From: Leptospira inadai serovar Lyme str. 10
GTDB taxonomy: Bacteria > Spirochaetota > Leptospiria > Leptospirales > Leptospiraceae
Reading direction: 5' to 3'
Length of the DNA stretch: 64,000 nucleotides
Assembly (NCBI RefSeq): GCF_000243675.2
Contig: NZ_AHMM02000025.1
Location: 744,001 to 808,000 of the forward strand
A program made the translations under genes and the position numbers. Every line of letters starts with the position of its first letter. Within the stretch, counting starts at the first letter, position 1. The notes under the pieces were generated by a model. The model worked only from the letters and a program-made list of their open reading frames with translations. It was not told the origin of the DNA and searched no databases. Of this stretch, positions 9,579 through 20,299 are shown piece by piece.

Positions 9579-10283
9579 ATGAAATCCGTAATTCACGAAA
9601 TCTATTTATCCGTTTCCGGAGAGGGTATATCCACCGGATTACCCACGATATTCGTGCGATTTGCGGGATGTTCCTTGCGCTGCGGAATGACCGGGTCTAA
9701 GAAACTTTGGTGCGATACCCCTTATGCACTTTCTCCCAATGCAGGACGGGAAATGAGCATCGATGAAGTGGTTTTCGAAATCCGTAGTCTTTCGCATACT
9801 TCCACTCAAGTTTTATTGACCGGTGGAGAACCTCTTGAGAATGGAAAGAAGGATTTTTCGAAGATTCTCGCAAATCGGCTGCGAGAGGAACGAAACTCTT
9901 CCGGGAATTTTCCTAGAGTGAGAGTGGAAACGAACGGGGCGGAATCGATTCAAGATCTAGCGGATATGGTTTTTACTTTAGACTATAAATTACCCGGATC
10001 GGGTATGGAAGATAAAATGCGTGTCGAAAACTTTGAATTCCTTCGGGACAGAAATGATTCTCTGGATGAGATAAAATTCGTGGTTCGAGATCGTGAGGAC
10101 TTTGAAAGAGCGATCGATGTTGTGGATCGATTTCAATTGAAAGGAAACCTACTCGTGTCTCCCGTTTTTAACGAGTTATCTCCCGAATTATTAGTGGAAT
10201 GGATAAAAGAAAGCGGTAAACGCGATCTTCGTTTATCGCTGCAAACGCATAAATATATTTGGGGGGATAAGAGAGGGGTTTGA
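9579..10283 (+). CDS. queE: 7-carboxy-7-deazaguanine synthase (QueE-like radical SAM enzyme)
   Basis: A 234-residue small radical SAM protein. The N-terminus ([20 protein letters not shown]) and [10 protein letters not shown]...WCDT are typical of QueE, which converts 6-carboxytetrahydropterin to CDG in queuosine (7-deazaguanine) biosynthesis. The cluster cysteines are C31, C35 and C45, a CX3CX9C spacing instead of the canonical CX3CX2C. QueE enzymes with altered loops are known, such as the CX14CX2C form in Burkholderia. TGGEPLE and VRVETNGAE are the expected SAM- and substrate-binding motifs. No other que gene is beside it; its stop codon overlaps the start of the helicase gene. Confidence 0.85.
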   Translation: MKSVIHEIYLSVSGEGISTGLPTIFVRFAGCSLRCGMTGSKKLWCDTPYALSPNAGREMSIDEVVFEIRSLSHTSTQVLLTGGEPLENGKKDFSKILANRLREERNSSGNFPRVRVETNGAESIQDLADMVFTLDYKLPGSGMEDKMRVENFEFLRDRNDSLDEIKFVVRDREDFERAIDVVDRFQLKGNLLVSPVFNELSPELLVEWIKESGKRDLRLSLQTHKYIWGDKRGV

Positions 10284-13123
10284 GTTTGGAGTCCACACTA
10301 CAGCTAAGCCTTGATTTTGATTCGGAATCGCCTACCGGATACAGGGGCGACTCATGCTATCTCCGAAACGAGGCGGATTTGGGAATCGGAAAGATAGAAT
10401 CTTCCGAAGCGGGAAAAATATCCATTTTCTTTCCGAAGACAGGAATCCGAAAATCGATTTCGGAAACTTCTTCTCAACTACGGGTTATCGGAGCCTATCC
10501 GACGGCATTTTCTCAAGCGCCGGGCACTCCCGAACTTTTGCATCTTTGTTTAACCGCCTTTGAATTAAAGCTCACTCATGCGTATGATAAGCTGTCGGCG
10601 CTTTCCAATTCTAGGACTAGATTACTTCCGCACCAAATCGAATCGACGTACGTCGTCGTGAATTCTTTGAAACCCCGCTTTATTCTGGCGGACGAAGTCG
10701 GCTTGGGCAAAACGATCGAAGCCGCTCTCGTTATGAAGGAGCTGATCTTTAGGCGCGGTTATAAGCGAGTACTGATCGTTGCTCCTTCTCCATTATTGGT
10801 TCAATGGCAGCAGGAATTGAAGAATAAATTCAATGAAGATTTTGAAATCGTTAAAAGACGTAATTTTGTCGTCTCCGGGGAAAAAAATTGGAAAAATTTC
10901 AAACACGTAATTACTTCCGTAGATTTCATTAAGAATCCTAAATATGCGGAAGAGATTTTAAAGACCAAATGGGACATCGTCATTTTCGACGAAGCCCATA
11001 GACTTAGACGAGATTATCATAAAGTTACCCGAGCCTATCTATTTGCGGAAAAAATAGCCCGCAGATGCGAATGCCTACTTTTACTTACTGCGACTCCCTT
11101 TCGTGGAAAATTGGAGGAGCTATACTATTTGATTCATCTTGTGGATTCGAATCTTCTCGGACCATATAATACTTTCGTAAATGATTATGTCCTAGGAAAT
11201 AAGTCCGACTTAAAGGAAAAGATTTCTAAAGTTCTACTTAGAAGGAGAAAGGTCGAAGTCGGCGGTTTTACGAAGAGATTTGCAAAGACCGTAAAGATCG
11301 AACTTTCTCCCGCAGAAAGACAGTTCTACGACGAAACGACCGAATACGTACGACGGGAATACAATCTGGCGATGAGAACGCAAAACCGAGCCATCGGTTT
11401 CGTAATGATCGTTTTTCAAAAGCTGCTGGATTCCTCGGTTTTTGCACTTCTATCGGCGCTTTCTAAACGTAAGTTCATGCTCGAAAATCGTCTTCATCAC
11501 CTGAAATCGATCGAGAGCAAATTAGAGGAATGGGATTTTGACGAGACTGAAGGAGTGGAAGATTTCGTTTCGGACTTGGACGAATCCGCGCCGAACGATC
11601 TCGTTAATCTTCGTCGCGAATTGCTTTCGCTGAATCGCTTGATTCTTTTGGGAAAAAAGATCAAAGAAGATCGAAAGACTCAAAAGCTAAAAGAAACGAT
11701 CGCAAAACTAAAGAAAGAAGGACATCCGAAATTCATCATTTTTACGCAGTTTCGGAGCACTCAGGATTTTCTCGCGGCCAGCCTTTCCGATTATAAGGTG
11801 ACTTTATTCCACGGATCGTTAAGTGCCGACGCAAAAGAGGAGGCGATTCTCGAATTCAGGAAATCTTCGGAAATTTTAATATGCACGGAGGCGGGAGGTG
11901 AGGGTAGAAATTTACAATTTGCTAATGTTTTATTCAATTACGACCTTCCTTGGAGTCCTTTAAAGATAGAACAGAGAATCGGGCGTATTCATCGTTTCGG
12001 TCAAAAGGATAACGTATTTATTTTCAATTTCGCCTCCAAGGACACGGTGGCCGAAAGAATATTGGAAGTACTCTCGAATAAGATCCGATTATTCGAGGAG
12101 TCGATCGGGAATTCGGACGAATTGCTAGGTGCGATCGAGGATGAGCTGGATTTTCATTCCAATTTTATGCGTTTCGTGACCGGAAATAAGAAACTGAAGG
12201 AAGTCGAAGAGGAAATCGATCAAAGAATTAAAATCGCTAAGAAGGGCTTCGAGAAACTCGGCTCGCTGGTGACCCCGAAACTGATCGATTTTAATTTAGA
12301 GGACTATTACAAGACGACTCTACAGGAGCGATCATACACGAATTCACACTTGGAGGATTTTTTTGTTCGTTACTCTAAGGCGTTTCCCGAAGGAGCGGCC
12401 TGTCGAGTCCAAACGGAAGCCCCTCATTTATATAAGTTGGACGGCGGAATCTATAAGGGTAAAAGGGCAACCTTCGACTCCGAATTAGCGCTTTCAAACG
12501 ATAGTCTGGAATTCTTGGCGTTCGGTCATCCGCTTATCGACGATGCCGTCCTTTCTTTCTTAAAAGACAGGCGAGGTTGGAAAACGGGATTTTATCGATC
12601 CGGCGGAAGTTCCGTATATTTCGTATTTATAGTCGAGTTCAGATTTTCATTGGAAAGAAAGGAAATTTTTACGGTAGAAGTAAACCGTCGGAGCGGGAAC
12701 GTAAACGTTTTAGAAAATCTTCCGGAAGCAGTCCGTGAATCTTTGATCCAAGGTCCCGATGAGTTCCTCGTTTCCGCTTACGAGACGAACTTTATATCGG
12801 CCTGCGAAGCCTTGGATCAAGCGATGGAAGCCCGCAAACGAGAGCTGTATGAACAAACAAAGGATCTCTTTTTAAAAGAGGAATACAAAATTCGGAACAG
12901 CAATCAAAACACCTTACGACAGTTGGAAGAGAAGTTGATGCGTCAAGAAGCCGCCTTTAAATGGGAAGGCAAACCCGAAAAGAAATCCGCGATGAATCGA
13001 ACTAAAAACGAAATCCAGAAAGTAAAGGAAGACTTTGAAATCGAGCTAAGAAAAGTCCGAGTCGGGAAAGATATTCGTCATAGATTCGAATTGTTTCAAG
13101 CTTACTTTCCATTGTCACCCTAA
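10280..13123 (+). CDS. SNF2/RapA-type DEAH helicase
   Basis: A 947-residue SWI2/SNF2 superfamily ATPase. Motif I is [14 protein letters not shown] (about 136-149), motif II FDEAH (about 236-240), motif [12 protein letters not shown], and motif [20 protein letters not shown]. The core is followed by about 400 residues of largely helical C-terminal sequence. The RapA/HepA group recycles RNA polymerase, and related proteins translocate on DNA; the exact role here is unknown. The start is a TTG at 10280 that overlaps the queE stop and is preceded by GAGAGGGG, so translation is probably coupled to queE. A second in-frame TTG two codons later (10286) is an alternative. Confidence 0.9.
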   Translation: MSLESTLQLSLDFDSESPTGYRGDSCYLRNEADLGIGKIESSEAGKISIFFPKTGIRKSISETSSQLRVIGAYPTAFSQAPGTPELLHLCLTAFELKLTHAYDKLSALSNSRTRLLPHQIESTYVVVNSLKPRFILADEVGLGKTIEAALVMKELIFRRGYKRVLIVAPSPLLVQWQQELKNKFNEDFEIVKRRNFVVSGEKNWKNFKHVITSVDFIKNPKYAEEILKTKWDIVIFDEAHRLRRDYHKVTRAYLFAEKIARRCECLLLLTATPFRGKLEELYYLIHLVDSNLLGPYNTFVNDYVLGNKSDLKEKISKVLLRRRKVEVGGFTKRFAKTVKIELSPAERQFYDETTEYVRREYNLAMRTQNRAIGFVMIVFQKLLDSSVFALLSALSKRKFMLENRLHHLKSIESKLEEWDFDETEGVEDFVSDLDESAPNDLVNLRRELLSLNRLILLGKKIKEDRKTQKLKETIAKLKKEGHPKFIIFTQFRSTQDFLAASLSDYKVTLFHGSLSADAKEEAILEFRKSSEILICTEAGGEGRNLQFANVLFNYDLPWSPLKIEQRIGRIHRFGQKDNVFIFNFASKDTVAERILEVLSNKIRLFEESIGNSDELLGAIEDELDFHSNFMRFVTGNKKLKEVEEEIDQRIKIAKKGFEKLGSLVTPKLIDFNLEDYYKTTLQERSYTNSHLEDFFVRYSKAFPEGAACRVQTEAPHLYKLDGGIYKGKRATFDSELALSNDSLEFLAFGHPLIDDAVLSFLKDRRGWKTGFYRSGGSSVYFVFIVEFRFSLERKEIFTVEVNRRSGNVNVLENLPEAVRESLIQGPDEFLVSAYETNFISACEALDQAMEARKRELYEQTKDLFLKEEYKIRNSNQNTLRQLEEKLMRQEAAFKWEGKPEKKSAMNRTKNEIQKVKEDFEIELRKVRVGKDIRHRFELFQAYFPLSP

Positions 13124-13248
13124 TCGAGTTCTAAGATTATTTGAAATAAGGGAAATAAACCCGTCGGTTTCCTGCTGGACAGTCTTGTCGATTCCGAGCT
13201 TTTGTTAAAGTACTTCGTCGAAACCATCGACGCTGGGAGAGCCGAGAC

Positions 13249-15654
<2,406 letters not shown>

Positions 15655-15661
15655 GGAATTC

Positions 15662-16219
15662 ATGAAAATACACGAGACCGCATTTATTCATCCGGCGGCA
15701 ACTTTAATCGGCCTTTTGGAGTTGGGACCGTACGTATCCGTATGGCCGGGAGCGGTGCTTCGCGCCGATATGAATTCCATTCGTTTAGGTGAAGGGGTAA
15801 ATATTCAGGATAATACCACTCTACATACGGACTCGACTACGGGAATCTTTATCGACGAGTATACCTTGGTAGGTCATAACGCGATGCTGCACGGTTGCAA
15901 AATCGGTAAAGGCTGCTTGATCGGGATCGGGTCCGTGATTTTAGACGAGGCGGAGATCGGAGACGGCGCAATGGTTTTTGCAGGCTGTATGATTCGAGGA
16001 GGGAAGAAAATTCCACCTCGAGCGATGGTCGTACCCAAAAACGGGGATATCGTAATTTATCCGGGAAAAGCAAAACCGATTACGACGATCGCCGGTTGTC
16101 TCGAATACATTGAGTTATCTAAGCGGTTTCTAGCGAATCGATTCGGGCCATTCTCCCAGGAAGAAGAATTACAATTCGTTAAAGAAGCGGAGCGAATCGT
16201 CTCTCGCTTAGGGATCTAG
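15662..16219 (+). CDS. Gamma-class carbonic anhydrase family protein
   Basis: 185 residues of left-handed beta-helix hexapeptide repeats, the gamma-carbonic anhydrase (Cam/YrdA) fold. The putative metal-binding histidines are H55 (TTLHTDS), H72 and H77 (VGHNAMLHGCKIG), with the H-X4-H spacing of the family. A trimeric metalloenzyme or related enzyme is expected. I start at the ATG at 15662 (MKIHETAFIHP), seven bases after the pheT stop and preceded by AAGGA, rather than at an upstream start inside pheT. It is likely to be co-transcribed with pheT. Confidence 0.9.
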   Translation: MKIHETAFIHPAATLIGLLELGPYVSVWPGAVLRADMNSIRLGEGVNIQDNTTLHTDSTTGIFIDEYTLVGHNAMLHGCKIGKGCLIGIGSVILDEAEIGDGAMVFAGCMIRGGKKIPPRAMVVPKNGDIVIYPGKAKPITTIAGCLEYIELSKRFLANRFGPFSQEEELQFVKEAERIVSRLGI

Positions 16220-16268
16220 TTTCCACTAACCTTTCTTTTCCTTCGTTTCAGGATTCACTTACCGGGGA

Positions 16269-16282
16269 TTGATATTAATCAA
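16269..16282. promoter_or_regulatory. FNR/CRP-type palindrome upstream of the hemerythrin gene
   Basis: TTGATATTAATCAA is a perfect TTGAT-N4-ATCAA inverted repeat, identical to the consensus half-sites of FNR-type regulators. It is 101 bases upstream of the GTG start of the double hemerythrin gene and downstream of the carbonic anhydrase gene. An oxygen- or redox-responsive site would fit an oxygen-binding product. That it works in this organism is inference. Confidence 0.5.
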
Positions 16283-16382
16283 GCGTTCAGCCGGTCTCTG
16301 ATCACAACCTTCCGCTTCCCATTCCGTTAGTCGACTTTAGCTTGGAAAAGCGGATACACTTTTTTGCTTAGAGGAGGAGACT

Positions 16383-17510
16383 GTGAAGGACAGCACAATC
16401 GTAAGAATTCGAACCATTTGGCAGACCTTTGACATGGCCCTAAATATTCCCGCCATCGATAAGCAGCATGTATGGCTGATAGCAATGATCGTCGAATTAG
16501 AGGATGACTTGGAATCGGCCGACCCAGTCTCGATGGAAAATAATTTTACGAGGACTTTGACCCGCGCTTTGGATTATACCATCGAACATTTCTCTTTGGA
16601 AGAGAAAGTCCTTGAAAGCATCAACTATCAAAAATTGGGTCAGCATAGAATTCAGCATAGTCGATTTATCGCGGTTTTAAGAAGAAGAGCGAGAGAAAGG
16701 GTTACCGGCGATTATAAAAAGGCCGCACTAAACCTTCTCCGGAATTTAAGAACCTGGTTGTTTCAGCATATTCTTTCCGAGGATCGGGCCTATCTCGACG
16801 CGGTACAGATGCATTATGAAGAAATCAAGGATTGGATGAATTCCCACTTCGCAAATTCCCCCCATAGCGATGAAGTCGAGGAACTTTATAGAAGAGTGAC
16901 GAATTCCTCGGAAACGAGGAAAGAATTCGAATTTCAAACGATCGGAGAGGATAATCTTAAAATAATATCCGAACTTTGGTTCAGATACAAATTGAAGACG
17001 GGAATCGCCATAGTCGATATGCAACATCTTTGGTTGTTACAACTATTGGTTAGAACGGAAAAATTGCATCGTCAAAGATTGAAGCAAGAGATCAAGACCG
17101 AGGTATTAGGCAGTCGGATCAAGGAAGCTCTGACTGCTACGATAGATTATATTAAAGAACACTTCAGTACGGAGGAGGCAATCATGAGAAGATTTAATTT
17201 TCATGACACGAATTCGCATATCAAGCAGCATCGAAATTTTAACGGAATAATAAACGACCTGATTCAGAGGAGTAGAAACGACGATACGGACGCTATATCG
17301 AAATTGCTGCAGGATTTAAAGGATTGGCTGATAAGTCACATCGCCGTCGAAGACAAAAAATTATTCTATTTCTTTCGATCCCGTCTAGGAGAGGTGAACG
17401 AATACGTAAGAGAATTGAACCAGCAAGGAAAAATTCATATTTGGAAAGATGCGGTAAGCATATACAGACTACTCGTCGAATACGAGGAAACGCCGAGTCT
17501 TAAAGCCTAA
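16383..17510 (+). CDS. Tandem bacteriohemerythrin (two hemerythrin domains)
   Basis: 375 residues containing two complete hemerythrin four-helix bundles. Domain 1 (about 15-150) shows IDKQHVWLI, TIEHFSLEEKVLE, HRIQHSRF and FQHILSEDRAYL; domain 2 (about 200-335) shows VDMQHLWLL, IKEHFSTEEAIM, HIKQHRNF and ISHIAVEDKKLF. Each has the H...HxxxE...HxxxH...HxxxD ligand set for a di-iron oxygen-binding site. Bacteriohemerythrins act in oxygen storage, sensing or delivery. Most are single-domain, so an internal duplication has occurred here. The start is GTG at 16383 with a strong AGAGGAGGAG upstream; it is a separate transcript from the carbonic anhydrase by spacing. Confidence 0.92.
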   Translation: MKDSTIVRIRTIWQTFDMALNIPAIDKQHVWLIAMIVELEDDLESADPVSMENNFTRTLTRALDYTIEHFSLEEKVLESINYQKLGQHRIQHSRFIAVLRRRARERVTGDYKKAALNLLRNLRTWLFQHILSEDRAYLDAVQMHYEEIKDWMNSHFANSPHSDEVEELYRRVTNSSETRKEFEFQTIGEDNLKIISELWFRYKLKTGIAIVDMQHLWLLQLLVRTEKLHRQRLKQEIKTEVLGSRIKEALTATIDYIKEHFSTEEAIMRRFNFHDTNSHIKQHRNFNGIINDLIQRSRNDDTDAISKLLQDLKDWLISHIAVEDKKLFYFFRSRLGEVNEYVRELNQQGKIHIWKDAVSIYRLLVEYEETPSLKA

Positions 17511-18151
17511 GGTCCGGGAGAATTCGCGCTTTTGCTTTCCCTTATTCCTTTTAAGGTAGAAAGAATTTTCGGTCCTTTCGACTTAAATTCATCTTCGGGA
17601 GTCGATCCGGTGATAATATATGCGTTGCCGTCTTTTAAAAATATAAGTTGATAATTATGAATTTCCGCCGATTGTTCGAAATTTTCCAATAGGAATCTGC
17701 CCTCGATTAGGGCAGCTTTTTGCTTTCCTATCGTCAGTCGCTGGGGCACGGAAAGCATTTCGTAATTCTTATATAAGTTCGAATAGAGTGCCCCAATCGA
17801 CGCGATATAATCGTCTAAAGTCGCTTTGGAGTAACGGGCCGGAATCGGTTCGGAAACGAAGTTAATGCTGGTACGAATGCCGGGCTTCGTATATTCGTCC
17901 GAGTCGAAAAGATAAAAAAGGACCTTCAAATCCTGTTTTGAATCCGCTTTTTTCGAGTTCTTTTTTATGGCGGGCTTTTCTTTTTCTTCGGATACGGATT
18001 CGCTATAAATCCAACCTTCGTAATTTAGGATCAATCCTAGTTCGGGGATCTCGACGGTCTTGGTGATTTCCGGGACCTTCTCTTTGCAAGTAAAGAATAG
18101 AATTATAATCGAAGAGCCGATAACGGTAAAATTTCGAATTTTCGACTTCAT
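17507..18151 (-). CDS. Putative lipoprotein of unknown function
   Basis: A 214-residue protein with an N-terminal signal sequence (FTVIGSSIIILFFTC) ending in a cysteine, consistent with a spirochaete-type lipobox. A charged Lys/Glu/Ser-rich linker (about 52-75) follows. The C-terminal half contains LEGRFLLENF-like and YQLIFLKDGNAYIITGSTPE strands, a pattern seen in PsbP/DcrB-like proteins, but I cannot assign it. Its stop overlaps the hemerythrin gene end by 4 bases on the opposite strand. Confidence 0.7.
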   Translation of the reverse strand: MKSKIRNFTVIGSSIIILFFTCKEKVPEITKTVEIPELGLILNYEGWIYSESVSEEKEKPAIKKNSKKADSKQDLKVLFYLFDSDEYTKPGIRTSINFVSEPIPARYSKATLDDYIASIGALYSNLYKNYEMLSVPQRLTIGKQKAALIEGRFLLENFEQSAEIHNYQLIFLKDGNAYIITGSTPEDEFKSKGPKILSTLKGIRESKSANSPGP

Positions 18152-18221
18152 TTAGAGACTGGTATTTTCCAGGTCGCTAAACTACATTCGATTTTTCTCG
18201 AAAGGCAAGTACTTTCCGTAT

Positions 18222-18620
18222 TCAGGCTCTTCTACGACGAAACAATAGCCCCGACCATATCGAATCGACGGCGCAGACTTTTACGTCTACGAGCCCGTTT
18301 TTAAGGCCGATCTCCCGAACCTTCCCCTCTTTTACATCCGTGATCACACCGGAGCTTCCTTTCGGCCAAGAAATCCAAACCATTCCTTTTTCCGCTAGAA
18401 AGGTTTCGAACTTGGGAAAATATATTTCCAGCTCTTTTGCAGATTTTGTAAAGAGATGAATATAATCGAATTTTCCGGAAAGTTTCTTTTTAAATTTAAT
18501 TCCTTCCGGTAGGTTCTCCAGAAGGTCGAAAAAGTACGTAGGCTCGCCGATCAGTATCGCTGTTTGACCTTCTTTGAAACCTAATTTCTTAGCGAGAGGG
18601 GTTCCCGAATAACCGGCCAT
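18222..18620 (-). CDS. DUF3052 family protein
   Basis: A 132-residue small protein. The start MAGYSGTPLAKKLGFKEGQT and the segments FDYIHLFTKSAKEL, MVWISWPKGSSGV and the C-terminal GLVDVKVCAVDSIWSGLLF are the signature of the DUF3052 family, whose function is unknown. No signal peptide, so cytoplasmic. A paralogue with the same C-terminal pattern lies at 23541-24089. The stretch upstream (18621-18830) is non-coding. Confidence 0.8.
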   Translation of the reverse strand: MAGYSGTPLAKKLGFKEGQTAILIGEPTYFFDLLENLPEGIKFKKKLSGKFDYIHLFTKSAKELEIYFPKFETFLAEKGMVWISWPKGSSGVITDVKEGKVREIGLKNGLVDVKVCAVDSIWSGLLFRRRRA

Positions 18621-18790
18621 ATTTTTCTCCTATAGTATAAACGATAAGCGAAAAGGAAAAAAGTCGATCAAGTATTTGATTATTATCGAAATGCGATGAA
18701 CTCCTGACTTCAAAACGGGCTGGCGAGCCGGAATGAAAAACCGATCGAGTTTAGCTTTTTATTATCCAATAAAATTCAGAAGCGACTATT

Positions 18791-19213
18791 TTATAAATTT
18801 GGGATATAGGAACTTATCAAATGTGCAAGTTCGATCATTCCGTTCGATTTAACATACGAAACGAATATAGACCAGGGAGGAATATTCCTTCTATAAGGCT
18901 CGGTGCTTGGTCCGGTATAGAGTCCACCGCCCGGTCCTGCGTAAAGCCCACCGCCCGGTCCTGTATATAATCCCCCGCCGGGACCAGTATAAAGCCCGCC
19001 GCCCGGTCCTGTATACAATCCCCCGCCGGGACCGGTATAAAGCCCGCCGCCCGGTCCTGTATACAATCCCCCGCCGGGACCGGTATAAAGCCCGCCGCCC
19101 GGTCCTGTGTAAAGTCCCCCGCCGGGACCAGTATAAAGCCCGCCGCCCGGTCCTGTATATAATCCACCACCAAGACCGGTAAATTGATCGCGTGGCCAAG
19201 TTAATTCTATCAT
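18791..19213 (-). CDS. Octapeptide-repeat protein (GGGLYTGP)n
   Basis: A 140-residue protein: MIELTWPRDQFTGL, then 11 tandem copies of GGGLYTGP (one has YAGP), then a 38-residue C-terminal segment beginning STEPYRRNIPPWSIFV. Because the DNA unit is 24 bases, other frames and the opposite strand are also open, but only this frame gives non-repetitive, well-folded-looking ends. No signal peptide. I do not recognise the function; similar GGGLYTGP arrays flanked by a WPRDQF start and an IPPW segment occur, as far as I recall, in uncharacterised bacterial proteins. The ATG at 19213 lacks a clear ribosome binding site, so the start is uncertain. Confidence 0.65.
   Translation of the reverse strand: MIELTWPRDQFTGLGGGLYTGPGGGLYTGPGGGLYTGPGGGLYTGPGGGLYTGPGGGLYTGPGGGLYTGPGGGLYTGPGGGLYTGPGGGLYAGPGGGLYTGPSTEPYRRNIPPWSIFVSYVKSNGMIELAHLISSYIPNL
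18905..19180. repeat. 24-bp tandem repeat array with 48-bp higher-order period
   Basis: Eleven full 24-base units plus a partial one. Two unit types alternate: one contains CGGTCCTGTATACAATCCCC and the next GGGACCGGTATAAAGCCCGC, so the real homogenised period is 48 bases. Third-position differences are shared between alternate units, which suggests expansion by unequal exchange or slippage of unit pairs. The array encodes the octapeptide repeats on the minus strand. Confidence 0.92.
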
Positions 19214-19601
19214 AATTTGCTTTTGTTCGCTCCGATTGCCGAATCTAGGGCGAAATACGAAAGAGGGATATTTTGGAAAAATATTCGGGCTTTTAATTTA
19301 AGAGCAAGATCATTTCTGAAATCGTGGGTAAATTTGCAATCTTTGAAAGGTCGGGATAAAGTAAATTTTGGATTCTCCGGCTGCGCCATCGATAGATTTC
19401 GCATAAATGAATTACGCTCTTTTAATTTTTAAAAACGCATCCTCTCGTAAAATCTTATTCAAAATTGCGCATTTTCCGCGAGACGGTTAGCGATGGTAGA
19501 CCCTCGAATTTACGAATGTCTTCTTTTAACGAACGTATTAAAAAGCCGACCTATTAAGGCCGGCTTACAATCTTTTCAAAGGTTTAGGATAGTACGGGTT
19601 C
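19214..19601. other. Non-coding gap
   Basis: About 390 bases between the repeat protein gene and the oxidase subunit gene. Short open frames exist on both strands but none shows a recognisable domain or a ribosome binding site. The only supported element is the terminator at its right end, at 19540-19566. Confidence 0.5.
19540..19566 (-). terminator. Intrinsic terminator of the oxidase subunit IV gene
   Basis: On the minus strand an inverted repeat AAGCCGGCC / GGTCGGCTT with a 6-base loop is followed by a run of five T residues. It lies 36 bases after the stop of the leftward oxidase gene, the expected place for a Rho-independent terminator. Confidence 0.8.
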
Positions 19602-20201
19602 TTAATAGGGGAAACCGAGATAGATTTTGGAACGGGTAAAGATATCTGCAACGCAGAAACCGAATAGAAGGAGCAAGAAGAGGAATCCGGATCCGAAGAT
19701 GGCCCTGTTCATTAGGTTATCGTATTTTAAGTGCATAAAGTAACCTAAGACTAAAGAGGCTTTGATTGTCGCGACCAACATTGCAATGACCGTATTGGCG
19801 GCACCGAAGTCGATTCCAGCTACCCAAACAGTAAGGATTGTTCCTATAATCAGGGCTGCAAAGACTAAGCTGTACGTCTGGATGGAGATCAGGTGATGCT
19901 CGCCGTGACCTTCGTCGGCGGTATGAGAGGCAGACGAGGCAACCGCCGCAGGACTAGATTGCAATTTCGTTTTGCCTGCATCGACCGCTTGCTGTAAGGC
20001 TTTTCCTAAACGCGTGCCTTTATTTTTGTCCAGGTAGGACTTCAGCTTGTCTTCTTCCACGATTTGAGCGGCGAAATTGACCACAAAACCTGCGACTGTC
20101 GTACTAACGATGGCCCCGCCGCCTACGACAAGTCCTGTGAAAGGAATTAAAAATCCAATGCTTACGATGATGTAAAGAGAGTAGTTGAGAAACAGTTCCA
20201 T
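19602..20201 (-). CDS. Cytochrome c oxidase subunit IV-like protein with N-terminal extension
   Basis: 199 residues. The C-terminal 100 residues (from HHLISIQTYSLVFAALIIGT) match the prokaryotic COX subunit IV/CtaF pattern, including GAANTVIAMLVATIKASLVL and GYFMHLKYDN, with three membrane helices. This small subunit assists assembly of haem-copper oxidases. Unusually, about 85 extra N-terminal residues contain a hydrophobic segment (IIVSIGFLIPFTGLVVGGGA) and a charged linker, making it about twice the usual family length. No other cox gene lies beside it, although the oxidase operon may lie outside the window. Confidence 0.78.
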   Translation of the reverse strand: MELFLNYSLYIIVSIGFLIPFTGLVVGGGAIVSTTVAGFVVNFAAQIVEEDKLKSYLDKNKGTRLGKALQQAVDAGKTKLQSSPAAVASSASHTADEGHGEHHLISIQTYSLVFAALIIGTILTVWVAGIDFGAANTVIAMLVATIKASLVLGYFMHLKYDNLMNRAIFGSGFLFLLLLFGFCVADIFTRSKIYLGFPY

Positions 20202-20299
20202 CTAGTATCCTTATCCGACCCTAACGGATCTAAGGTCTTTTGCGGTCCCTTAGGGACTGGAGCCAGTCTCGGAGGTAGGGAAAGAATCACAAGTACATT

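Noticed and set aside
18907..19182. A rightward open frame and two more leftward frames through the 24-bp array
   Set aside because: A 24-base repeat keeps every frame open. Only the frame at 18791-19213 has non-repetitive flanks at both ends.
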